A stretch of DNA of 64,000 nt from Epiperipatus broadwayi. Its lineage: Eukaryota; Onychophora; Udeonychophora; Euonychophora; Peripatidae. The position numbers and the translations under genes are program-made. Below the pieces are notes generated by a model. That model ran no database searches, was not told the DNA's origin, and saw nothing but the letters and a program-made list of their open reading frames with translations. The stretch covers positions 1,054,001 to 1,118,000 of the forward strand of contig JAQFVV010012671.1 of the NCBI GenBank assembly GCA_028023455.1, written 5' to 3'. Below, in pieces: positions 51,070-61,689 of this stretch. Every line of letters starts with the position of its first letter. The stretch's first letter is position 1.

Positions 51070-52214
51070 TCACCCCTTTCATGGGAAAATAAAAACAAAA
51101 CAAAAACAATAGCAAAAAAATTTTCTCCTCTCCTCTCTACTTGCTCATGTCAATGTCCACTAAAGTCTCAATTATCTCTTCTATGGACAATCTACAATTT
51201 TCTTCTAAATTGTATTGCACTGCCAATGACATGTTATTCCTAATCATCCTAACAATATATTAGTTCATTGGGTATATGTCAAGAAAACCTTAATTTTGTA
51301 GCCTGCTTCTGGAAAATTGACTATACCTTTCACTACTCCCTTGTGAATATTTTTCTTGTGATATACAGATGCATATTTCTCCACACTTCAAAATGCCCAT
51401 AGTACAGCCATTTTATACTATTCAAATGTTATTAAATTACAATATATGGCTTCTACTATTCATGTGTTGCACTAGGTAGGTGATTAATTTTTTGTCTCTT
51501 CCCCAACTTATAAAAATTTAAAAAAATCTCTTAAACTCTCTAGGGGTACAAAGAGGTTTTCATTGATGCCTGCCTTTAAATGTCATAATATTAATAAACT
51601 TTGCTACAGACTGTTTGTGCTCTCTATCCATATGTTTATTCCAAATGTATCTTTAGTTCTACTTCTATTTTACTTTTCTCTGCTAGGATACAACTTTTCT
51701 AATTTCCTTTCTATCTTTCTCTTAATTCTCCCTCTATATTCTTTTCTAAAAATTGTACCAGGTTCTTCTACTATCTGTTTCCTTACTGTAATAATACTGA
51801 CTTGCATTGCTTTTTCTTCTTTCTTTATTTCCATGAATTCTGTTTTGAGGTTTTCAATCATTGCCCTCATTTCTCTTATTTTTTGCTATCATTCTTAACT
51901 ACTTCTTGTATTTCAACAACTGCTTGTACTATGTATTCCCATTTTATGAACTTAGGATTTTTAAATGGTGACTCAGGGCTTTTTCAAACTATTTTCTATA
52001 TCCATTTTTTTTTACTTCTCCCTTTTTTTTTCAAAATACCCCAAAATCTCCCTCTCCCCCTGGCTACCACCTCATGCTACAACAAACCTTTCAATTTCCA
52101 ATTTTTTTCTTCTTTTGCCTCTCCTTTGCTTCTTTCTAGTTCTCTCTCGCAAGACATTATGTTTAGTAGCCCTCATGCTGGAGCACCAAAACTTTTACAA
52201 GTTTATCTATTATA
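51070..52214 (-). mobile_element. Internal region of family D retrotransposon, degenerate
   Basis: 1145 bp between the D LTRs. The minus strand has a 66-codon frame (51670-51870) that is rich in Glu, Lys and Arg and looks coiled-coil-like; it might be a gag remnant, but I see no zinc knuckle or pol motif. The plus-strand frames at 51563-51898, 51802-52254 and 51965-52219 are Phe/Ser/Leu-rich shadows of it. A primer-site-like motif, TGGTGCTCCAGCATG on the minus strand, lies at 52174-52188. Confidence 0.5.
52174..52188 (-). other. Possible primer binding site of family D
   Basis: Minus strand TGGTGCTCCAGCATG. It resembles both a primer site and, from memory, a motif very common in octopus repeats. 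It is about 26 bases from the assumed LTR end, more than usual, so the LTR border or the assignment may be off. Confidence 0.35.
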
Positions 52215-54135
52215 TGTGATAGTACAAGTTAACACATATTGGCATAGAGGATAACTGTAGGGCATCACAAAATAGTATGTCTGAAACCAAATGACTTAAA
52301 ACTATATTATTTCATTCCACCTACAGGTGGTTGGTCTTAATTCATTTTACCAGATATCTTCTCAACTAAATTATCTATTTACATATGCAAACACCCACCC
52401 AGACTCTCAATAAATGGTCATACAATAGCATTGACCCAAAACTAGACAGATAAAGCTAAGAGTAATCAAATATTTTATCGCATTTTCTAATATTGTTTAT
52501 TGGTCTCATAGTACACTTGAAAGCAAATGACTCATTCTATTATGACACCAAATATAATGGCTATCCCTTCCTTTTCTCCTTCTTTATAATCAATCACAAC
52601 TCCCGATATGGGGACAAAGATCATTTTCTTCTGAGCAAACTAAATCCTTTCCTAAGAAATATATTGAATTGTCAAATCTAACTTTTTTTTATTAGAGCTA
52701 CTAGCTTCTAATAAAACAAATTAATCTGGAGTACAAATTATCCCTCCCATTAATAAGGTCAAAACCTAAAATAAGACAGCAATAGAAAAACATGTAAGTT
52801 AATTGTTAATCTAGACAGAGACCAGAGTATTACCTTAATTTTCTAACAGATGAAATTGCCGCTCTCATTCTAAGGATATCCTGATCACATCAACTAATAT
52901 TTAATTTAAATACCAGATCTCCCTTGATTTTGAATGTTTGCTTAGAATTACTATTTAACTATACAAGAATCTTAAAACAAACTCTCCTCTCTTGCTATAG
53001 CTTATCAATCATTTAGGGTGGAGGTAAAAAATAGACTAAATAGTTTAACTTCACTTATACAAAAAAAAATCTTAGAAACAGATGTACATGATTGCTGTTA
53101 AATAATTATAAATAAGAGGAAGAAAGAACAAAAAATATATATATTTAAATAACTTAGTGAAAAGATCTGTTTTCAGTTCAATCTATATAGCCTTTCTAAA
53201 TTGAATTTACTCATTAAAAATATATATTGTTATTTATTATCAATTATTGGAATGAGTCTGTAACACATATTGCATTCTTGATATTTACTCCTAAGTCCAT
53301 ATAAACAACACTCTTCATTGTGCACTGCCCATTGTGATGGATTTCTAATCATGAACTCATGAATGACAAAGATGCCAAGATAGTTTTTTCTAAAAGAGAA
53401 GCAACTCTAATTTATTAAGTGTTTATTTGGCTCCAAAGTGTGATGATACTATACCGACATAAATATACCATTTTGTTTTCCTTTGCTGTTGGTTTAAACT
53501 TTCATGCATTTCTTTTGGGCATAGTAGCATGAAGGCACCGTGACATTGTCAGTCTTGATGAAGATAGTTTCCAGAAAAAATGTCAGCTCTTACCAATCAG
53601 ACATCATCATGAGTATCTTTATTTTTTATTGGTTTCCAAAAATAGTCAATAAAAGAATTCCTTAATTCTCTCTCCCTTTTATAGCAAATTAATCAAGTCC
53701 ATTCATACTTTAATTCCAAATTTAGCTTAAATTAATAATGAAACAGGAAGCAAAAATATACCTTTTTTTAACCATAATCTTTTACCCAATTATTGTCAAT
53801 TGTTTTCATGTTTAATTAGACTCATTAAATTTACAAATTTAAAACTTTTTTCTCTCTCTCACTTCTCTCTCCATAATGGAGCATATTCCCTTCACCCCAC
53901 TAACATTCCAAGGTATAATTATACATTAGTTAGAAGATGAAAACAAAATTTCAATTAGTTTATATATTAGTTCAAGAAGATTTTAAATCATTCTATATAG
54001 ATAGCATTATCAATCTGCTTATGCCAATAAATTCTAAAGTTATATAGATGCTTTACACATAAATTTATAAAAAAAAATTATAACTAATATAATATACTGC
54101 AATATTTTATTATGAGGTGGAAAATTTCCATCTCA
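52215..54135 (-). mobile_element. LTR of family D retrotransposon, copy 2
   Basis: 1921-bp uninterrupted copy of the D LTR, starting TGTGATAGTACAAG and ending TTCCATCTCA. Followed by ATAT (54136-54139), which matches the left flank of copy 1. Its 53.1-kb part is the empty site for the Penelope-like insertion. Copies 1 and 2 are clearly diverged, so the element is old. Confidence 0.7.
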
Positions 54136-54719
54136 ATATATATGTATGTGTTTGTGTATATTACATTTTTTAGCCCAAAGGTATAGAATAACTATTTAAT
54201 AGAATGCTAAGAACAAATGTAATACGTATTTAATGTTAGGGCTAGTAGCCACTCTCTTCTCATAATTTATTTTAGCATATTGCTTTAGAACTTCATCACA
54301 AATTTGAATGAGTCCATATATCTTTAAGATGCATCTAGATTAGTTTTATCAATTAATTTATAAAGAAAAAAATGATTTGGCACTGTTATTTTTGTTGATA
54401 TTTACTAATAACCAAAGAATATCATCACAGGATCATAGTTATGCAGAAGTTATTGTAGATTCCCAGCAAACTATATGCAACCTAAACAACTCTGACAATA
54501 AAGGAAAAAGTAAAGAATGAAACCACCTGTACTTTAATTTGGATCATATGTAAGTATTCAATATGTTACAATGCAGAGTGTGAATTCTGTATATTAACAT
54601 AATTTCAGGACAAGTGTAAGCTATCTGAATTCATTATAAACAATTAGAGGGAAAGGATGTGCCTCATAGTTAATAATCCTGAATATTAAATGAATCAACA
54701 GTTAATACTGTATATATAA
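54136..54719. other. AT-rich DNA, nothing recognised
   Basis: Part of 54440-54560 (aagttatt.ta...; agaatgaa.ccacctg) resembles 54740-54830, so there may be an old local duplication. Confidence 0.4.
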
Positions 54720-54890
54720 CTCAAATGTAGATGCAATTTATGTGGAAGTTATTATAAACTTTCAGTGAGCTATCTGTAAATTAATATCTCAGTCAAACAA
54801 AAAAATACAGAATGAACCCACCTGCATTAGTTTACATATAGCTTGCTGCAGTTTGCAGTAACTTCCACATAAATTCCATCTACATTTGAG
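54720..54890. repeat. Inverted repeat with ~50-bp arms
   Basis: CTCAAATGTAGATG...TATGTGGAAGTTA on the left is mirrored by TAACTTCCACATA...CATCTACATTTGAG on the right. The centre is about 70 bp. It looks like a small foldback element, with no family named. Confidence 0.65.
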
Positions 54891-55955
54891 CAGCCATTAT
54901 TAATACTTACATCACAGGATCCGTAAATGATTATCATCATTATTATTATTAAGACTTACTCATAAACTATGACTATTTTAACTTCAGATAAAAAATTAAA
55001 ATCCAAAATAAAAACAGATAATTCAAAGCTGAGTTTTCAAAGATTATATAAACAATCTGTCAAACACAAGTACACTTACATAGGTCACTTGTTAATTCTC
55101 TGATCTGTTTTTGATTTTTTGCAATACTATCTTTTATGTTTTAGTGCATAATTTTTTTTTCATTTACTCAGGTTTTAACCTAGTAATAAAAGTGATTAAT
55201 GTTATAGATCTTTAAAGTTTTAATGAGAATAATCTTTAAAATGTAAATGGGATCTGACTTTTCAAGTTCATTATATTCTTTTAGAAAGTCTTTTATCATC
55301 CATTCACTTGATATGCCAAATCCAAAGAAGATATGAATACATAGTAAATTCTATAGAAGCAAATCCAGCAATGTGAAGAACACAATGAATGGTCTCATAT
55401 TATTGTCATCATACTTTTAAAATTTTAAAAAGATACCTCAAAATTTTTTATAGAGCCTTAATATTGCAATGTTAATGAATTTGTGTCTCATTTCCACACA
55501 ATACAATTTAGTTGCAATAATTATATAAATATGATGGAATATCTACCTTTTAAATTAAATACAATAGCAGTACATTAAAATCTGTGCTGCACTCAATATC
55601 AAAGTTCACTTTTCCATTAGAAAAATATATTTCAAGTGACCCATATATTCTCAAGTTAATAACTATCCAGGATATTTGCTAAGAATTTTTTCTAACTTGA
55701 CTGATTAAAAGACTTGAGTTTTTCTAAATCTTGATTATTAAATCAAATTCTTTTATACTGCATTCAAAACATTAAGTCATTTTGTAGATTGTTTTTTGAA
55801 TTTTGAATTGGCAATGGTAATATAGTCATTAGCACATTTGTAAATTCAAAAATCAGGTAGATGAGATTGTGGTTTCTACTTTTACTGGTTCAAATGGTAA
55901 ATTACATCATCTTATTATTGTCTGCTTTATAAAATCATTTATATAAACTGTTCCC
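54891..55955. other. AT-rich DNA; loose similarity to 33.6-33.9 kb
   Basis: At 55705-55960 the order of short matches (cttgagttttt; attggcaat; ttcccaaac) follows 33635-33830. This suggests two old copies of one repeat. No coding frame seen. Confidence 0.35.
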
Positions 55956-55968
55956 AAACCCATGATTA

Positions 55969-56384
55969 AGCATTTATTTTTATATAGCGCTATGCCTACA
56001 ATTGTATTAGATTCAAATTTCAGACTTTCAAGCTAATTGTGCATGTGCTTTTTGTGAGTGTTAATAATAAATGAATACTTTCCTTTCCAATACAAGATAT
56101 AGTATTTATGCAGGAATAAAATGAATCCACTTATTCCTACAACTCAAATGCTTATATATCAGCAAATCTGAAGTACTGGCGAGGAAAGTGTGAGGATAGA
56201 CCACTCACTTTAAATTACTATTTACAGTGTCTGAATGAATGCATTTGAGTTGTAGGAATAGGTGGATTCATTTTATTCCTGCATAAATACTATATCTTGT
56301 ATTGGAAAGGAAAGTATTCATTTATTATTAACACTCACAAAAAGCACATGCACAATTAGCTTGAAAGGCTGATATTTGAATGTA
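55969..56384 (+). mobile_element. Family B foldback element, copy 3 (short form)
   Basis: 416 bp flanked by a 13-bp target duplication with one mismatch (aaacccatgatta at 55956-55968, aaaaccatgatta at 56385-56397). It shares its ends with the copies at 35878 and 2617. About 140 bp at each side are inverted copies around a ~90-bp unpaired centre; the start carries ~45 bp with no inverted partner. Confidence 0.85.
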
Positions 56385-56397
56385 AAAACCATGATTA

Positions 56398-57991
56398 TAA
56401 AAATAGAAAACAGAGTTAGAATTTGTACATATTCATGTTTAACACCGATATCCATTTTAAATGTCTGGTTTTTTTTTTATTAATAATAATAATAATACTT
56501 CTTTTCATTCTTTATGTTGAAACTTTATACTGTTACACGAATAATCTTTGATAGACAATCAGCTAATTTTGAACTTTGCAATGATTACATTTGCTTAACT
56601 AAGGATCATGACTATAGTGTTTCTTAATTGACTAAAATAGTATTAAATCTATGATAATTATTTATATATGATTGGAATTAATCTATTCAATGAAAAGTGA
56701 TTGACAGCACCTTTGCTGTAGTGAGTGATACTGATATTCCATGATAATTACCATATTCTTTTCTATCATTTTAATTTTTATTAATTTGAACAATAGAAGC
56801 ATTTTAAAATCAAGTGGAATACCTATACGATCCATATATCTCAAAAATATTAATAAGTTTTAAGCTAACAATATTTCCAGGAGTCGCAATAAGATCCGTA
56901 ACTTTTCCATTTTAAAGTTACAAATAGCTGTTTAGCTTCATCAAACTGGATATTTTTCTTTAAATCTAAATGAATAGGTAGGATGGATATATAATTGAAG
57001 TTGTCATTTAAATCCTTTTATTATTTTTTTAAAAATAATCAAAATATTTCCTGAAATATTTGAAATATTATCATTATCATATAAAAATTCATTTAGAGAT
57101 TTATTATGATTATAGTATATATATATTTTTTCTTTGGACATGGTCATGGAACAGAATAATGTTGATGATAGTGTATTTTAGGTCTATATATTACTTTCAA
57201 TATATCAAATAAATGACAAAATGATTGTATATTCTCTGCAGATTTAATCCATCAAATCATTCTTAATTATCCTTGTTTGGTAAACTTTTGTTTTAAATCT
57301 CTAAATTGCTTATCCATATTCAATTTATTATTTTTCCAAACAGAAAATGCTATATGTTTCTTTTTAATCATGTCACAAATAAAACTGTATCATTCAATGA
57401 AACAGAAGTTTTTTTAAGCGAATTCAACAGATTAATTTTTATCCATAACACATACATTTAAAAATATCCATATCTCAGCGACAATTTAAACATCTAAAAT
57501 AGCATTTTCAATGTTTTATAGTTGTTAAAATTGTCATAAATAACAGTTGTTTCTAAAGAATAAACATTAATGTTTACTGCAATATATTTGGAATATAATC
57601 TATTTTTAAATACAATTATCATAACCTGCACCTGCAAATGTTAATGTAGTATTAAGATCTTTTATATTCTAACTATAAGAGTGTGTGGATACAGCAAAGT
57701 TTCTTTCTAGTGATTCACAATAGTCAATCCACATGCTGTTCATTTCAATAAAAGCAGACAATTTCCATTTACAGAGCCATAACCATTATTTCTAATAATT
57801 TTAGTGCATCTGATTGATTAGTAATTGACCAAAATAGTGTAATATTTTAATGGAGCTGAAGTAAAACTAATTTTTCTTAGCTGGTAGATGACTAATGAAA
57901 TACACTTTAAACAGGTTAATAGCTTGAAAAAAACTTAATAACATATTAATAAAGACTATTTGGGCATGTGAGATATTAAAGTAGCAACATG
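56398..57991 (-). other. Possible ancient coding relic, unidentified
   Basis: 56870-56950 read on the minus strand gives a short readable piece (FDEAKQLFVTLKWKSYGSY) related to one at 34.7 kb. Many stops and no family recognised. Confidence 0.3.
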
Positions 57992-58002
57992 TTTCTAATC
58001 AG

Positions 58003-58223
58003 GCAAAACTCTCCATACAATATTGCCATTCAGTGCAAGCCAGAGTAATTAATGGATGCCAGAAGGCTTGTGCATAAAATTCCTATCTAGTGCCTATTCA
58101 TTCAATATCTCCAGACTAGTTAATCTGGCTTCCACTGAGTGACATTACTGTATGGAGAGTTTTGCATGTTTTAACAACAATTGTGAGCAAGCATATGAAA
58201 TGGTGATCATCTGATGTTTAATA
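58003..58223. mobile_element. Family C snapback insertion, 221 bp
   Basis: Flanked by an 11-bp target duplication, tttctaatcag (57992-58002 and 58224-58234). One family C piece runs forward to the 'agactagtt' point, right beside the predicted ribozyme cut site, where it turns into a reversed end piece. The ribozyme core is absent. Confidence 0.8.
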
Positions 58224-58234
58224 TTTCTAATCAG

Positions 58235-61200
58235 TTATCCTTACTATATTTTAAAAAGTCTGAATAAGAAATTTAATTAATAACTATTTTACAAAAACAA
58301 TTAAAAAAGATTTAACAGACAACTTTTGTATTTAATTAAGTATTCAAAAATGCAGGAAAAAATTAGAAGTTATATATTCACTCAAAAGCATTTCTGCAAA
58401 AAAATTTAAGTAGCTATCAAAAAAAAAAAAAAAAAGAACATAAATTATTTCACTCAACCAGTCCATGATCAAACAATAAAAATTTAAAGTTTTACTTCTT
58501 ATTTTACTGTCTGCTTGACAATAGCTAGTTAATCGTTTGCCATCCTATATTTTAATTAAGGGACTTTTTTTTTCTTTAACCATTAGTCATGTGATATTTA
58601 AATGCATAGCTGAAATGGTTTTATATTCTATTTAGTTATCGTGCAAATCTTTATAAAAGTTTGCATATATCAATAATCTATGTTGAATAAATTGTAGTTA
58701 CATTTTTTTTAAAAAAAAATTATTACACTATGGCATTTTTACTTAATATAGTAGTTCAGAAATAACAAAATAACGCGAAAATGTCCTAATAAATTATTTT
58801 CTTTGAAATTTTTTTAAAAACAAAACCAGCCGAATATAAACAAACGACAAAAAGATTTTTAAATATATTATTTTATAGTTATTAATTTATAAACTCACAA
58901 CTATTTTAGAAACAATGAGTAAAACATCGTTTTGTATTTGTATATGTGTCTGTATAAAATGACCATTGTGTTATAACTATTAAGCAATATATCAATAATA
59001 ACGTTTGGCGGAAAATATTCGTTTTAATATTATATAATAAAATTATTGCGGTCTTTTCTTTAGTTATATTTATGTTGTCATAAAAGAACTGTAAATGATT
59101 ACATTAGAAATGAAAGGAGCACTTAAATTCGATATTAAAATTCTAATTATTACAAATGAATCTGTAAGTGCAAATTTTCTGCACTCATAACTATGACAAT
59201 ATTCACTTTATATAAATGTCTTAAAATGATTATTACTAATCGTTTATCCTTTTCAGATATCTTCATTCATGTGATTAAAATGTGCACGGTGAAAAAGAAT
59301 TTACAAGCTGTTAAATTTTCCTCTTCATTTCTTTCTACTAATTGTCAGGGTTTTTTACCTGGATTAATGTGAAAACAATGCATTTTTCATATATTAGCTG
59401 CCTAATTAAATGCTAAAATATGATGTAAGGAGGAGCAGTTTAAGTCTGTATCGCTAGTTAAACTTTAGAATATATATTGCTATCAAAATAAATGTTCATT
59501 AATGTATTAAAAAAATATCAAGAAATAAATAAGAATACATATTCTACGTTGCATAAAAAAACAGTGAATAATATTAAATTTAGATGTAATGATTTTGAAA
59601 AAATTTGAATGAAAATTCAAAAATATTATATCTCTATATATTTAAAAAAAAATGTGAACATTTATTTCAGTGACAAATAAAAAACATACAGCTACGAATT
59701 ATATTTCGTGTAGAAATATAAGAAAAGCCTGTGGGCGTATGTGTACAAACTTGTGCATGTAATAATTAATAAATTATACAGTATAATATTAAATAAAACA
59801 TAGGAAGGAAATAGACTTTTTGTTTTTCAAAAAATAACATTAACAAATTTTCTATTGATTTTGATGATTTGTTAGTCACCTCAATGAAGTTTTTAAAAAA
59901 AGAGAGAAAAAGAAAGAATTGATATGAATAGTTAAAAAAAATTCTAAGATGGCCACAGGGAGAAAAGTTGCGTAAGAGGAGGGGGAAGTATGAAACTGCT
60001 ATCTCTAACACAATTGATATCTTCCTCTTTCAGTTAAATAGTAATCATAGAGATGACAGCCTGTCCTACCAAGAAAAATTGTTATCTATGAAATACTATT
60101 AAAACTTTAAAGCTCTTGCGTAATAAATACACAATAATATATATTACAGACAATGGAGGTAGCAAGTTAGAATGAGAAAGATCTAGTCATGATAAGAAGT
60201 AGAACTATTAAATTTATTTTGTAGCAGTAATCATTTTCTTTTCATATCAGAGTCATTTCTGTAATGTCAAGTAATTAATAGATGTAGATTCTTACTAACA
60301 AAGTGGCTTCAAATTAATGATCTTTATTGATTAGAAGCACTATATAACTAATAGTTTAAAACTTTCAAACACCAGATGGTACATGTTTACCAATCTTAAA
60401 ATATCTTCTAGTTCTCAAACAAGTTTAAACTTTTATATTTCACATAATTGGCCCACAGTCAATCCACTTAACCATGAAACAGTGTTTTGATAACTGAATA
60501 TCTTTTTAATCAGAAAGCAAAGATATTAGATTAATCTGAATTTGTCAGATGAATATCAATTTAAAAAAATACAGTTGTCTTATGATCCAATCACCATTAG
60601 TGGCTATTTATGCCATACTCCTATGTCATAACTATATCTGAATTTATGTTTACATTAAATTTGCCCTCTATTTATATATTTATGCACTACTCAGCAATTT
60701 AGTGAGAAATAAATTATTATTGTTAAATTCAGATTAAACCTAATTTAGAATTGTTATATGATGCTTTGAAATTGGGAGTTGATAATTATATAATGTACAA
60801 CATGAAGTCACAAAAAAACATGAAGTATCAATTTTGAGTCCATTATTAGTTGTCATATAAATTACTATTTTTATTTAAAAAATATTTTCTACCAATTATT
60901 ATTAATAAATTAAAGATATTCACTGGCAAAATAAAGAATGAATGTTAATGGTCTTCCTATTGCAGTGCATAAAGCAAAAAGAAAATGATTGTTTTACATT
61001 TCATATGAAGTATTTCTTATAAATCATTAAGAGGACAAAGCAGTTTTGTAAGATTGAGCTTCCAGTCATTATTAATTAATAACAAAAATACCACCACCTT
61101 CATTATAGTAATAATAATAATAATAACAACAATAATATATTTTTGATTTGTTTAGCACAATCCTCAGTCTTGTGGCATAATAGTTCTTGGATTTGAAATT

Positions 61201-61689
61201 AAGCCTGGTAAATGTTTGAAATTATTTTAGACTATGAACATTATTATAATTTTTTTCACATAAGTTGCCTACAAGCAATCCAGATGACTATAGAATAATA
61301 ATTATTAAAAGTGAATCTAGTTATTCTTAGCTATAAGGTAAATATCCTAATGTAATATCAGTTGATTAGTTGTGCATTGGTGATTATAGCATAATGCAAC
61401 CTTCTTTACTAATAGAAAAAGATATTATTATTATTCAGATTCTGAGCACATGATTATCTTTACTTTAATAACAATAATAATAATAATAAAATAATGATGA
61501 TGATAATAATAATAATAGTCTGAGGCTTGAACTCCACACAAAAAATACAACAAATTAATAAATGGATAAAGACAATGCAACTTGCGAATGCTCAAGGGAC
61601 ACATCAGCACCATCAAGTGGGATAGGTATATTTATTAGCCAAGATCTTCTCATCATGTAAAATAATTTTTATAGACTCCACTCTCCTGA
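58235..61689. other. AT-rich DNA with microsatellites, no gene
   Basis: Poly-A at about 58420-58435; AAT-type repeats at about 61104-61137 and 61470-61517. The 81-codon minus-strand frame at 59766-60011 is Phe/Leu-rich with no motif. 58.7-59.1 kb has a few more CpG than its neighbours, but nothing I can name. Confidence 0.45.

Noticed and set aside
51802-52254. 150-codon plus-strand frame
   Set aside because: Phe/Ser/Leu-rich shadow opposite a charged minus-strand frame, inside the D element's internal region and running into the D LTR. No motif.
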